Shown: positions 1-9,653, counted from the first letter of the stretch. The stretch is 64,000 nt of DNA from an uncultured Candidatus Actinomarinales bacterium (GCA_943840565.1 CALSUY010000001.1:310001-374000); one strand, 5' to 3'. The notes: generated by a model not told the origin, from the letters alone. Numbers and translations are program-made.

Positions 1-443
1 ATGCGGATAAAGAAGGATTCTTAAGATCAGAAACAAGCCTTATACAAACAATAGGTAGAGCAGCTCGAAATAAGGATGGGTACGTAATTATGTATGCTGA
101 TAGAAAAACTGACTCAATTGCAAAATCAGTTTATGAAACTGACCGAAGAAGAGAAATCCAAATTGCTCACAACAAAAAATACGGTATTACTCCTACAACA
201 ATATCAAAAGAGATAACTGACATTCTTGAAATGGTTGAGAAAAATAGGCCATCTAGGGATGATATGGATTTCAAATCAAATATAGATTTGAGCAATGCCT
301 CAAAGCAAGATTTATACAAAATCTCGAAAAATATTGAAAAGGAAATGAAGGTTGCCGCTGATTTATTAGAGTTTGAATTAGCTGCTAGATTAAGGGACGA
401 ACTTAAAGAGATTAAAAAAGAAATTATGGAGTTACCAAGCTAA
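1..443 (+). CDS. uvrB: UvrABC excinuclease subunit B, C-terminal end (partial at window start)
   Basis: The reading frame is open from base 3, before the window edge, and ends at TAA 441-443. The first residues visible, ADKEGFLRSETSLIQTIGRA, are the helicase motif V/VI region of UvrB with the arginine finger (IGRAAR). The last 45 residues form a UVR domain (DLLEFELAARLRDELKEI), the coiled-coil that binds UvrC. UvrB is the damage-verifying DNA helicase of nucleotide excision repair. Its stop overlaps the uvrA start by one base, so uvrB, uvrA and uvrC form one operon. The N-terminal two thirds lie outside the window. Identity is very secure. Confidence 0.96.
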   Translation, partial: ADKEGFLRSETSLIQTIGRAARNKDGYVIMYADRKTDSIAKSVYETDRRREIQIAHNKKYGITPTTISKEITDILEMVEKNRPSRDDMDFKSNIDLSNASKQDLYKISKNIEKEMKVAADLLEFELAARLRDELKEIKKEIMELPS

Positions 444-3253
444 TGTCTCAAGATTATTTAAAAGTAAAAGGCGCAAAAGAACATAATTTAAAAAATATTT
501 CACTCGATATTCCAAAAAATAAATTCGTAGTAATTACTGGTTTGTCAGGATCGGGCAAATCTTCACTTGCTTTTGATACAATATATGCAGAAGGACAGCG
601 TAGGTATGTTGAAAGTTTATCGGCTTATGCTCGACAATTTTTAGGCCAAATGGAAAAGCCAGATGTTGAAAGTATTGAGGGATTGTCACCTGCAATAGCT
701 ATCGACCAAAAAACCTCTTCAAGAAGTCCAAGATCAACAGTAGGTACAGTTACTGAAGTGCACGACTATCTTCGTTTACTCTGGGCGAGAATTGGTATAA
801 GTTACTGTCCAATATGTGGTTCTAAAATTGAAAAACAGTCAGTAGATTTTATTGTAAATCAAGTTATGTCCCTTGGTGAAAACGTAGACATAGAGATTCT
901 AGCTCCAGTAGTTAAATCCAGAAAGGGTGAGTTTGAATCACTTTTTAAGGATTTATTAAAAGATGGATTTACAAGAGCTTATATAGACGGTGAACTAACA
1001 AGACTTGATGAGGCAAAGAGACTTGATAAATATTTCAATCATGACATATCTGTTCTTGTTGATAGAGTGAAAATTAAAAAAACACCAGGAAGACGATTAC
1101 CTCAATCTATTGAAACAGCATTAAAGCTTACTGGCGGAACTCTTGATATAAGATTTAATGAAAATATTCAGAATTATAGTCAAAATCTAGGATGCCTAGA
1201 GTGTGGAACTTCTTATGACAAACTTGAGCCACGAGACTTTTCATTCAACTCACCTTTTGGTGCTTGTAATACTTGTAATGGGCTTGGTATAAATTATGAG
1301 ATTGATGAAAAACTATTGATTAAAAATAGAGAATTAAGCATAGGTGAAAATGTATTTCCCGATATGTCTACCAGAAAATACTTTAGAGCACAGATTTATG
1401 GGGTCTGTGAATTTTTTGAGATACCAATGGATATTTCTTATAAAGATTTATCCGAAAACGATAAGCATATATTACTAAATGGAAGTGACGGAATTAAGAC
1501 TCCTATTAGATATACAAATAGATTTGGTAATTCAAGAACTTGGGAGAGACCCTATCCTGGAATAATCCCAATGTTTAAAAGACTTTACGAAGAAACTACA
1601 TCAGACCATGCACGTGACTACTACATGCAATTTATGCGTGAACTTCCATGTGGTGGTTGCGAAGGTGAGAGACTTAATGAACGTTCAAGGATGGTGCAGG
1701 TAAAGTCACTAACGTTAGGACAGTTCAATAAACTATCAATAACCAGGGCTTATGAGGTTATTGATAAATTGAAACTCACAGGAAACTCTAAAGAGATTGC
1801 AGAAGCTATTCTTAGAGAAATAAAAGAAAGACTTAATTTTTTAAACGAAGTAGGACTTGGTTATCTTCAATTAAATCGTGGAGCAGCAACACTATCAGGT
1901 GGAGAAGCTCAAAGAATTAGATTAGCCACACAAATTGGCTCAGGTTTGACTGGAGTCTTATATGTTTTAGATGAGCCTTCCATAGGTTTACACCAATCGG
2001 ATAATAACAAATTAATAGAAACATTAATACGGCTGAGAAATCTAGGTAATACTGTACTAGTAGTGGAGCATGATGAAGAAACCATGAAGCAATCAGATCA
2101 CCTAATTGATATTGGCTGGGGAGCTGGCGAACAAGGTGGGAATATTGTCGCATCTGGAACATGGGAAGAGGTTGCTCAAGTAAAGAAATCTATAACAGGT
2201 AGATACCTTTCTGGAAAAGTTAAAGTTCCATATCCGAAAGTAAGAAGGCAAGGAAACAAGTCAAAAATTGTTTTAAGAGGCGCCCAAGAAAATAATTTAA
2301 AAAATCTTACAGTTGAGTTTCCCCTTGGTAAATTTATTTCCGTTACGGGAGTATCCGGAAGTGGCAAATCGACACTTGTAACCGAAATTTTATCTAAGGC
2401 TATTCAAAATGAATTTACAAGAAAGAATTGGATACCTCCCGGTATACATAAAAGTATCTCAGGATTAAATTACCTAGATAAGCTAATTGAAATAGATCAA
2501 TCACCAATTGGACGAACACCTCGATCAAACCCAGCCACTTATTCGGGTGTCTTCGATATGATTCGTAAATTATATTCTATGACTGAAGAATCTAAAATTA
2601 GAGGATATAAACCAGGTAGATTCTCTTTTAATGTACCTGGTGGTAGGTGTGAAGTATGTAGAGGTGACGGCACTATTAAAGTTGAAATGTATTTCTTACC
2701 TGATGTATATGTTAAATGTGAAGACTGTGATGGCTCAAGATACAATCCAGAAACATTGAGTATTAAATGGAAAGGCTACAGTATTGCTGATATTCTTAAC
2801 TCAACTATTGAAAATTCATTGAAAATATTTGAAAATCAGCCCTCAATTTTTAAAATAATCAAAACATTAGATGATGTTGGGCTTTCTTATATTACCTTAG
2901 GTCAAGCAGCTACAACACTTTCTGGGGGAGAAGCTCAAAGAGTTAAGCTTGCTAAGGAGTTAAGCAAACGTTCTACTGGTCAAACAATGTATATTCTCGA
3001 TGAACCCACAACTGGCCTTCACTTTGCAGACGTCCAAAAATTACTTGAAGTATTGCATATGCTGGTCGACAAGGGTAATACAGTAGTAGTTATTGAGCAT
3101 AACCTTGATGTAGTAAAAAACTCTGATTGGGTAATTGACCTCGGTCCTGAGGGGGGCGAGAATGGTGGCAAGATTGTAGCTTCTGGAACGCCTGAAAGCA
3201 TTGTTAGAGATAAGAATTCACTCACTGGTAAATATTTAAAATCTTTACTTTAA
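443..3253 (+). CDS. uvrA: UvrABC excinuclease subunit A
   Basis: UvrA is the dimeric ATPase that finds bulky lesions and loads UvrB. The 936-residue length is normal for the family. Two ABC ATPase modules are seen: Walker A GLSGSGKSS near residue 35 and GVSGSGKST near residue 635, each with a later signature LSGGEAQRI / LSGGEAQRV and an ILDEP or VLDEP Walker B. Zinc-binding cysteine pairs are present (CPICG near 123, CLECG and CNTCNG near 250-275, CEVCRGDG and CEDCDG near 735-760). ATG at 443 overlaps the uvrB stop, and uvrC begins on the base after its stop, so translation is probably coupled. Confidence 0.98.
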   Translation: MSQDYLKVKGAKEHNLKNISLDIPKNKFVVITGLSGSGKSSLAFDTIYAEGQRRYVESLSAYARQFLGQMEKPDVESIEGLSPAIAIDQKTSSRSPRSTVGTVTEVHDYLRLLWARIGISYCPICGSKIEKQSVDFIVNQVMSLGENVDIEILAPVVKSRKGEFESLFKDLLKDGFTRAYIDGELTRLDEAKRLDKYFNHDISVLVDRVKIKKTPGRRLPQSIETALKLTGGTLDIRFNENIQNYSQNLGCLECGTSYDKLEPRDFSFNSPFGACNTCNGLGINYEIDEKLLIKNRELSIGENVFPDMSTRKYFRAQIYGVCEFFEIPMDISYKDLSENDKHILLNGSDGIKTPIRYTNRFGNSRTWERPYPGIIPMFKRLYEETTSDHARDYYMQFMRELPCGGCEGERLNERSRMVQVKSLTLGQFNKLSITRAYEVIDKLKLTGNSKEIAEAILREIKERLNFLNEVGLGYLQLNRGAATLSGGEAQRIRLATQIGSGLTGVLYVLDEPSIGLHQSDNNKLIETLIRLRNLGNTVLVVEHDEETMKQSDHLIDIGWGAGEQGGNIVASGTWEEVAQVKKSITGRYLSGKVKVPYPKVRRQGNKSKIVLRGAQENNLKNLTVEFPLGKFISVTGVSGSGKSTLVTEILSKAIQNEFTRKNWIPPGIHKSISGLNYLDKLIEIDQSPIGRTPRSNPATYSGVFDMIRKLYSMTEESKIRGYKPGRFSFNVPGGRCEVCRGDGTIKVEMYFLPDVYVKCEDCDGSRYNPETLSIKWKGYSIADILNSTIENSLKIFENQPSIFKIIKTLDDVGLSYITLGQAATTLSGGEAQRVKLAKELSKRSTGQTMYILDEPTTGLHFADVQKLLEVLHMLVDKGNTVVVIEHNLDVVKNSDWVIDLGPEGGENGGKIVASGTPESIVRDKNSLTGKYLKSLL

Positions 3254-5062
3254 ATGGATAAAATAAAAACAAATGAGATTCCAGAAAATCCTGGCATATA
3301 TATATTTAAAGATAAATATAATGACCCACTTTATGTAGGTAAAGCAAAAAATCTTCGTAAAAGAGTGCCTTCCTACTTTCGTGAAAACTCAACTTGGAAG
3401 ATAAAAAGATTAACTTCAGAGGCAACTCAAATAAGTTTTGTTACTTCAAAAAATGAAGCGGATGCATTATTGGCTGAATATTCTTTCATTCAGCAATACA
3501 AGCCGAAATATAATGTTCGACTGAAAGATGATAAATCCTATCCTTATGTAACACTCACAAATGATGATTGGCCAAGGGCTTATGTTTCTAGAAAAATTAA
3601 TTCAAATAATATTAACTTTGGACCTTTCCCATTTATTGGCGCTGCAAGAAGATCTTTAGATCATTTAATTAATATATTCCCTGTAAGAACTTGTACTAAA
3701 AATGTCTTTGAAAGACATCAAAAACTTAATAAACCATGTTTGCTCTATGATATAAAAAAATGTGCTGGACCATGTATAGATGCAGTTCCACGTAATGAAT
3801 ATAAAGAAATGTTGAATAACATTGAAAATTTCTATTCTGGGAAATCAGATGTATACGTGAATGATAAAGTATCAGATATGAAAAAATATTCCTCTAATCA
3901 GGAATATGAAAAAGCTAATGAAGCTAAAAAGTTAATAGAGCATCTAGAAAATGCACGTTCAACTCAAACATTAATGGTATCAAACACTAAATCTGTTGAT
4001 GTTATAGGTATAGATGTAAGCAATTTGGACGTAGTTATATCTTGTTTGTTGATACGAAACGGAAGAATTATTGGGGAAGTTAAGAAAACATTTGAACCTA
4101 TAGATACAAAAAAACATGATGAATACTTACCTCAGATTATCTTATCAATATTTTCTGAAAATCAACCATCTGAGGAAATCCTTGTTAGCCACAGTTTTCC
4201 GTACATAGATCTCATTCAAGAACAACTGACACACAAATGGGGTCGCAAAATTGTATTAAAAACTCCCAAGCAGGGATGGAAAAAGGAACTCTTAGACACG
4301 GCAATTATTGATGCAAAAGAGTTACGTAGAGTTGTTAATTTTAGAAGAAGGACAGATTTAGAATTTAGATCAAGATCTTTAGAACAGTTAAAAAATAAAT
4401 TAGGTTTGAAGAATATTCCTTACCGCATAGAAGCCTACGATATTTCAAATTTAGGGCCTGATTATAGAGTCGGCTCAATGGTTGTAATGGAGGATGGTTT
4501 ATCAAAACCATCAATGTATAGAAAATTTCACATCAAATCATTTCAAGGACAGGATGATTTTAAATCAATGGAGGAAGTCTTATTTAGAAGACTTAAAAGG
4601 TTAACAAAGAATACAGAAAACGATCCAAGTTTCAGAAGAAAACCAGATTTAATATTAATTGATGGGGGAAAGGGACAACTATCATCTGCCAAGGGAGTAA
4701 TAGATCATCTTCAATTGGATATTGATATTGTTGGTCTAGCAAAAAGAGAAGAGGAAATTTTTAAACCATTTAAAAAAGACTCAATTATGTTAAATAAAAA
4801 CTCCGAAGCCCTTTTTACATTGCAAAATATTAGAGATGAAGCACATAGATTTGCAATTAACGAAAATCGAAGATTAAGAATAAAGAACTTTGATAAACAA
4901 ACACTACTAACCATTGAAGGGGTTGGAACCATCTCTTCAAAAAAAGTATTAGATAAATTTAAAACTATTGAAAAACTTTCTAAGGCTACTTATCAAGACT
5001 TAGAGGAAATAGTTAGCCCTAACATAGCAAGAAAGATCTATACACACTTTAATGGCTTATAG
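3254..5062 (+). CDS. uvrC: UvrABC excinuclease subunit C
   Basis: UvrC makes the 3' and 5' incisions in nucleotide excision repair. The 602-residue protein has the N-terminal GIY-YIG nuclease (NPGIYIFKDKYNDPLYVGKA near residues 12-31), a cysteine cluster typical of UvrC (CLLYDIKKCAGPC near 163), a UVR helix pair (QEYEKANEAKKLIEHLENA), the RNase H-like domain with catalytic aspartates (YDISN near 395 and LILIDGGKGQL near 468) and C-terminal helix-hairpin-helix repeats (IEGVGTISSKK). The ATG directly follows the uvrA stop. A 68-base gap then separates it from rapZ. Confidence 0.98.
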   Translation: MDKIKTNEIPENPGIYIFKDKYNDPLYVGKAKNLRKRVPSYFRENSTWKIKRLTSEATQISFVTSKNEADALLAEYSFIQQYKPKYNVRLKDDKSYPYVTLTNDDWPRAYVSRKINSNNINFGPFPFIGAARRSLDHLINIFPVRTCTKNVFERHQKLNKPCLLYDIKKCAGPCIDAVPRNEYKEMLNNIENFYSGKSDVYVNDKVSDMKKYSSNQEYEKANEAKKLIEHLENARSTQTLMVSNTKSVDVIGIDVSNLDVVISCLLIRNGRIIGEVKKTFEPIDTKKHDEYLPQIILSIFSENQPSEEILVSHSFPYIDLIQEQLTHKWGRKIVLKTPKQGWKKELLDTAIIDAKELRRVVNFRRRTDLEFRSRSLEQLKNKLGLKNIPYRIEAYDISNLGPDYRVGSMVVMEDGLSKPSMYRKFHIKSFQGQDDFKSMEEVLFRRLKRLTKNTENDPSFRRKPDLILIDGGKGQLSSAKGVIDHLQLDIDIVGLAKREEEIFKPFKKDSIMLNKNSEALFTLQNIRDEAHRFAINENRRLRIKNFDKQTLLTIEGVGTISSKKVLDKFKTIEKLSKATYQDLEEIVSPNIARKIYTHFNGL

Positions 5063-5130
5063 AGAATTACCCTATTAAAAATGCCTTCCATCTCATTACA
5101 TCGCAACTACAATATCTTTGAAAGGTAAAA

Positions 5131-5994
5131 ATGGTTTCTAAAAGACCCGAAGTTTTGTTACTGGTAGGTATGTCTGGTGCCGGTCGTTCTGCTAGCTCTA
5201 ATGTCTTTGAAGACCTTGGGTATTATGTTATTGAAAACTTACCACCTGAGTTGGTTGAGTCTGTTGTTGAATCTAATGATGTTGCTGAATCAAATAAACA
5301 ACTTGTTCTAACAATTGATGCTAGAGATGGGACAGCACAAGAAGCACTTAACAAAAGTCTTGAAAGGTTAAGTCAATCAGGTGTTTTGACAAGAGTAATA
5401 TTTTTAGATGCAAATAATGAAACCCTCATAGAGCGTTATGAGGAGAATAGAAGACCTCATCCGATGGGTCTAGATTCATTATCTCAATCAGTAAAAAATG
5501 AAAGAGATCAATTAAAGCCCATAAAAGAACTTGCTGACTTAGTTATAGATACTACAGACATGAACGTACATGAACTAAGAAAAAGAATTATTGAGGGATT
5601 CCAGGGTGAAGCAACAAATCAAGATCTAAAGATATCCGTTACATCATTTGGATTTAAAAATGGTGCACCCAGGGATGCAGACATTGTATTAGATGTAAGG
5701 TTTTTACCAAACCCTCATTGGAGAGAGGAATTACGTTCCTCTACTGGGCAATCTCCAATGGTGAGAAATTATGTACTGTCGTTCGAAGATGCAGAAATCT
5801 TTCTTGAGAAGACAAAAGACTTAATTGATTTTTTGTTACCTAGATTCACATCTGAAGGAAAATCTTATGTAGGTATAGCAATAGGCTGTACCGGTGGAAA
5901 GCATCGAAGTGTTGTGATGACAGAAGAAGTTGGCGGTTGGTTGATTAACGCAGGTAAAGATGCAGTGATTCTACACCGAGATATGAAAGAATAG
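5131..5994 (+). CDS. rapZ: RNase adapter / nucleotide-binding protein RapZ
   Basis: This 287-residue P-loop protein belongs to the RapZ (YvcJ) family. Walker A reads GMSGAGRSAS near residue 13, a variant in which the usual final Thr is Ala-Ser. The family C-terminal signature GCTGGKHRSVVM is intact near residue 250. The start is ATG 5131 behind a GAAAGG-type ribosome site. In most Actinobacteria the order is uvrC-rapZ-yvcK-whiA-pgk. Here pgk begins three bases after rapZ, so yvcK and whiA are missing from this place. In Gram-positives RapZ binds nucleotides and influences cell envelope metabolism; its exact job here is not known. Confidence 0.95.
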   Translation: MVSKRPEVLLLVGMSGAGRSASSNVFEDLGYYVIENLPPELVESVVESNDVAESNKQLVLTIDARDGTAQEALNKSLERLSQSGVLTRVIFLDANNETLIERYEENRRPHPMGLDSLSQSVKNERDQLKPIKELADLVIDTTDMNVHELRKRIIEGFQGEATNQDLKISVTSFGFKNGAPRDADIVLDVRFLPNPHWREELRSSTGQSPMVRNYVLSFEDAEIFLEKTKDLIDFLLPRFTSEGKSYVGIAIGCTGGKHRSVVMTEEVGGWLINAGKDAVILHRDMKE

Positions 5995-5996
5995 TA

Positions 5997-7151
5997 TTGT
6001 CTTCCGGATTAAAACTTGGCAACACCCTCATACGAGCTGATCTAAATGTTCCTATCCATGAAAAGGTTGTCAAAGATAATTTTAGAATTATTAAGGCTAT
6101 TGAGTATTTAGTAGATCTTCGTAAAATTTCAAAATCTGTAACATTTCTCAGTCATCTTGGACGGCCAGATGGAATAAATCTTGACTATTCTCTTAAACCT
6201 GTGGCAGAGGAAATGTCATTATTGTTGAACGAGGAAGTCCTGTTTATTAACTCTCTTCATGGTCCAGAGGTTAAGAATCATATTGATGAAAATCCTGGGA
6301 AGGTTTTTCTTCTGGAGAATCTAAGATTTCACGACGAAGAAACAGAAAATAATTTAAATTTTGCCAAAAAAGTAACGGAAAACTTTGACTCATTTATTTT
6401 AGATGCTTTTGGAGCAGCACACAGAAATCATGCATCTATAGTTTCTTTTGGCAATTTTTTAGAAGCATACCAAGGAAAGTTAATGACAAATGAAGTCAAC
6501 AACCTAGAACTACTCACAAATTCACCTAAAAAGCCATTCTCAGTAATCCTTGGTGGTGCAAAGATATCTGATAAGTTACAGTTGATTAATAATCTTTTGC
6601 CGAATGTCGACAATCTTCTTATAGGTGGCGGCATGTGTTTTACATTCCTAAAAGCACTTGGTAACAATATTGGGAAATCTCTGTATGAAGAGGACTATCT
6701 ACAAGAAGCTAAAGAGTTGCTTGATTCAGATAATGGTAAGAAGATACATCTACCAACAGATTTTGGAGTAACTAAATCTATAGATTCAGGCATAAGATTA
6801 GATAAAGAAATTTCTGAGTTTTCAGATGATGACATAGGCGTTGACATATCAGAAAGAACGGTGAAAGAATTTGCATCAATATTAGTTACTTCTAATACTG
6901 TATTTTGGAATGGTCCAATGGGTATTTTTGAAGTTGATAATTTTAAATTAGGTACACAATCGATAACTGAAATCGTTTCAAATTTAGAAGCTTACACTGT
7001 TGTGGGCGGGGGAGATTCTGTTAGCGCAATAAGAATTTTTTCCGATCTTTCAAAATTTAATCATATATCTACTGGAGGTGGAGCATCACTTAAATATTTA
7101 CAAGGCAATGAATTGCCAGGTGTAAATATCTACAAACCCCTTATACTTTGA
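5997..7151 (+). CDS. pgk: Phosphoglycerate kinase
   Basis: The enzyme converts 1,3-bisphosphoglycerate and ADP to 3-phosphoglycerate and ATP in glycolysis. The 384 residues carry the substrate-binding LIRADLNVPI (near 12), SHLGRPDG (near 53), the ENLRF motif, the ADP site ILGGAKISDK and the C-terminal GGGDS and STGGGASLKYL loops. The start is TTG 5997, giving an N-terminus about ten residues shorter than usual because only SSGLKLGN precedes the first strand; no earlier in-frame start is available before the rapZ stop. It is followed within five bases by tpiA, forming a lower-glycolysis operon. Confidence 0.97.
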   Translation: MSSGLKLGNTLIRADLNVPIHEKVVKDNFRIIKAIEYLVDLRKISKSVTFLSHLGRPDGINLDYSLKPVAEEMSLLLNEEVLFINSLHGPEVKNHIDENPGKVFLLENLRFHDEETENNLNFAKKVTENFDSFILDAFGAAHRNHASIVSFGNFLEAYQGKLMTNEVNNLELLTNSPKKPFSVILGGAKISDKLQLINNLLPNVDNLLIGGGMCFTFLKALGNNIGKSLYEEDYLQEAKELLDSDNGKKIHLPTDFGVTKSIDSGIRLDKEISEFSDDDIGVDISERTVKEFASILVTSNTVFWNGPMGIFEVDNFKLGTQSITEIVSNLEAYTVVGGGDSVSAIRIFSDLSKFNHISTGGGASLKYLQGNELPGVNIYKPLIL

Positions 7152-7155
7152 AAAT

Positions 7156-7920
7156 ATGAAAAAGATTATTATTGGTAATTGGAAACTTAATTTAGATCAT
7201 TTAGAAGCTATACAGCTTTTACAAAAACTCAATTATTCACTCGAAGTTAATATAGAAGACAAAATTGACATTGTCATAGCTCCTTCACATACATCTTTAA
7301 GATCGCTTCAGACAATTATTGATGCTGATAATCTAAAAATTAAAATTTCATCTCAGGATGTTTCAGCTTACATAGAAGGGGCTTACACTGGTGAAGTGTC
7401 TGCTCTTCAATTGAGTAAACTAAATATTACACACTCTATTATTGGACATTCAGAGAGAAGAACAGTTTTCAATGAAACAGATGAGACAATTAACCTAAAA
7501 GTCCATAATGCGGTGAATAACAAACTTATACCTGTAGTTTGTTTTGGCGAATCTGAAGAACAGAGAGACACTAATGCATATTTATCCTATATTCTAAATC
7601 AGGTCAATATTGCGGTAAAAGGTCTTCGAAAAGACAAAGTAGAAGAAATTATCTTTGCTTATGAACCAATTTGGGCAATAGGTACTGGCAAAGTTGCTTC
7701 AGTTGAAAATGCAATAGAAGTTATCTCCTCTGTAAAGCAAGAGATTTCAACAAAGCCTTTCTATGATGAAGAAAAAATAAGATTCATATATGGTGGAAGC
7801 GTCTCACCCACAAATGCATCTGAGTTACTTAATACTAAAATTATTGATGGAGTGCTCGTTGGAGGTGCTTCCTTAGATGTAGATAAATTCGTACAAATTA
7901 TTAAGTCAGTTAAATTATGA
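7156..7920 (+). CDS. tpiA: Triose-phosphate isomerase
   Basis: This interconverts dihydroxyacetone phosphate and glyceraldehyde 3-phosphate. The 254-residue protein has all catalytic landmarks: NWKLN (Lys) near residue 8, GHSERR (His) near 98, YEPIWAIGTG (Glu) near 170 and phosphate-binding loops IYGGSV and GVLVGGASLD near the C-terminus. It lies four bases after pgk and its stop overlaps the ATG of gpmA by four bases (ATGA), so the three glycolytic genes are very probably co-translated. Confidence 0.98.
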   Translation: MKKIIIGNWKLNLDHLEAIQLLQKLNYSLEVNIEDKIDIVIAPSHTSLRSLQTIIDADNLKIKISSQDVSAYIEGAYTGEVSALQLSKLNITHSIIGHSERRTVFNETDETINLKVHNAVNNKLIPVVCFGESEEQRDTNAYLSYILNQVNIAVKGLRKDKVEEIIFAYEPIWAIGTGKVASVENAIEVISSVKQEISTKPFYDEEKIRFIYGGSVSPTNASELLNTKIIDGVLVGGASLDVDKFVQIIKSVKL

Positions 7921-8660
7921 ACTTAATATTTGTTCGTCATGGACAAAGTGAATGGAATAAAGAAAATAAATTTACTGGTTGGGTAGATGTAGGACTTTCT
8001 GAAAAAGGGAAACTAGAAGCTATCGAAGCGGGTAAAGTATTACTCAATGCCGGTTTTGCCCCAAGCATTTGTTACACCTCATATTTAACTCGGTCAAAAG
8101 ATACTGCTAAACATATTTTATCTGAATTGCCTATAGATGAATCAATTGAATTTCCGATAAAGAATTTATGGCAGCTTAATGAAAGACATTATGGAGCTCT
8201 TCAGGGACTTGATAAGATTGATACGGCAAATAAGTATGGGGAAGACCAGGTTCAACAATGGAGAAGAGGTTACAAAATAAAACCACCTCTAGTTGAAAAA
8301 GATTCAAAATATAATCCAAACAATGATTTAATTTACAAAGAAATCAAAGAAAAATTACCTTTAGGGGAGTCATTAGAAGATGTGGTCGTGAGAGTTGAAG
8401 AGACACTTAATTTAATTAAGTCAGAAACAAAAGAAGGAAATGTATTAGTTGTTGCTCATGGAAACAGCATTAGAGCAATACTAAAAATACTAGAAAAAAT
8501 CTCTGACAATGATATTGTGGATATAAATATTCCGACTGGAATTCCTCTCGCATTTAACATTAATGATGATAAAATAACTAGAATTGGGTATCTTGGAAAT
8601 GAAAAAAAGATACAGGAACTTGAAGAAGAAGTTAAACAACAATCTAGATTGAAAGAGTAA
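7917..8660 (+). CDS. gpmA: 2,3-bisphosphoglycerate-dependent phosphoglycerate mutase
   Basis: The 247-residue protein converts 3- to 2-phosphoglycerate. The catalytic phosphohistidine motif FVRHGQSEWN is near residue 5, NERHYGALQG near 86, and the second histidine motif VAHGNSIRA near 181. FTGWVDVGLSEKG is typical of the cofactor-dependent branch. A short hydrophilic tail (IQELEEEVKQQSRLKE) extends the C-terminus. Its ATGA overlap with tpiA and the five-base gap to secG place it inside the same transcript. Confidence 0.97.
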   Translation: MNLIFVRHGQSEWNKENKFTGWVDVGLSEKGKLEAIEAGKVLLNAGFAPSICYTSYLTRSKDTAKHILSELPIDESIEFPIKNLWQLNERHYGALQGLDKIDTANKYGEDQVQQWRRGYKIKPPLVEKDSKYNPNNDLIYKEIKEKLPLGESLEDVVVRVEETLNLIKSETKEGNVLVVAHGNSIRAILKILEKISDNDIVDINIPTGIPLAFNINDDKITRIGYLGNEKKIQELEEEVKQQSRLKE

Positions 8661-8665
8661 TTTTT

Positions 8666-8902
8666 ATGGATACATTAACAGCGAGTTTAGTTGCAGTACA
8701 TATAGTTATTTCGATAGCACTTATTGGACTTGTATTATTAAATAGTGGAAAAGGTGGTGGCCTATCGGATATGTTGGGTGGACCAGGTGCGTCTGGAAAT
8801 ATCGGGCAAACATTAGCTGAAAGAAACTTGAGTAGAATCACCGCAGCGGTTGCTCTTTTATTTTCTGTAACAACGTTATTACTTTTTTGGTTTCTTGACT
8901 GA
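8666..8902 (+). CDS. secG: Preprotein translocase subunit SecG
   Basis: A 78-residue, two-helix membrane protein with the SecG pattern: an N-terminal transmembrane helix (VAVHIVISIALIGLVLLNSG), a glycine-rich cytoplasmic loop (GKGGGLSDMLGGPGASGN) and a second helix at the C-terminus. SecG is the accessory subunit of the SecYEG channel. The actinobacterial position directly after the glycolytic genes supports the call. The rbpA gene that often follows secG in Actinobacteria is not seen; a tRNA follows after four bases. Confidence 0.95.
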   Translation: MDTLTASLVAVHIVISIALIGLVLLNSGKGGGLSDMLGGPGASGNIGQTLAERNLSRITAAVALLFSVTTLLLFWFLD

Positions 8903-8906
8903 TTTA

Positions 8907-8990
8907 GCGCGGGTGGCGGAACTGGTAGACGCGCAGGATTAAGGATCCTGTGGGGTAAAACCCGTGGAGGTTCGAGTCCTCTTCCGCGCA
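8907..8990 (+). tRNA. tRNA-Leu, anticodon AAG
   Basis: An 84-base class II tRNA folds well. The acceptor GCGCGGG pairs with TCCGCGC with discriminator A at 8990. The D stem is GCG/CGC with the GG of the D loop, the anticodon stem is CAGGA/TCCTG around the loop TTAAGGA, a variable arm TGGGG..CCCG follows, and the T arm has loop TTCGAGT. CCA is not encoded. The long variable arm and A discriminator fit leucine. The anticodon read from the seven-base loop is AAG, which is unusual because bacteria normally use GAG for this box. Confidence 0.93.
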
Positions 8991-8995
8991 CAAGT

Positions 8996-9653
8996 ATGGA
9001 AACTATAAAAACAATTGCAATCATAAATGATCCGAAAGTAACTCTCGGATCGTTATCAAATATTGATATAGAAGAAAAGTATGCATGGGACGTTAATTGG
9101 GAATCGCTTTCAGAGCATCATGAATATATCATATTGGGTGGGCACATGGGGGCATATGAGATAGAAACCTATCCATACTTGCTCAAAGAAAAGGAATGGC
9201 TTAATAAAGTTATTAATAACGGAACTAAAGTATTTGGTATTTGCTTAGGTGCACAACTTATTGCTGATTCAATGGGGGGCACAGCATTTCTTTCTGAAGA
9301 GATTGAGTTTGGATTTAAAGAGTTAGAATTTCACAAAGAGTCTGAAATATTCTCGGGATTAAAAAATTCAAAAGTCTTTTTATGGCATAGAGATACCTTC
9401 ACCCTTCCTCCATCAGCAGAGCTTATTGCTTCTACAAAATATCCTCAAATCTTTACGATTAGGAAATTCTATTGCCGTACAATTCCATCCGGAGGTAACA
9501 GAGACTCTTTTTAAAGACTGGTATGACAGTGACATAAGTAGAAAAGAGTTAGTAGATTATGATGTATCTTCAACTTTGAATTATTTAATCACTAATACAG
9601 AACAATTTAAGTTTGAAATCAATTCAATATATAAAAAGTGGAAAAATATTTAA
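8996..9653 (+). CDS. Class I glutamine amidotransferase-like protein (one frameshift)
   Basis: This is a free-standing GATase1 domain of the GuaA/GMP-synthase-like family, which releases ammonia from glutamine. The first frame gives the oxyanion strand (YIILGGHMGAY near residue 45) and the nucleophile elbow GICLGAQL (Cys near 83). The catalytic His-Glu motif, VQFHPEV, is found only in another frame from about 9456. Removing one base near 9452-9455 (CTTTACG) joins the two frames into PQIFRLGNSIAVQFHPEV, so I treat it as one gene of about 218 residues. The acceptor substrate is unknown. It begins six bases after the tRNA and ends overlapping a convergent gene. Confidence 0.82.

Noticed and set aside
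9426-9653. A separate small gene carrying FHPEV after the amidotransferase
   Set aside because: It contains the missing catalytic His-Glu half of the upstream gene and is explained by a single base insertion.
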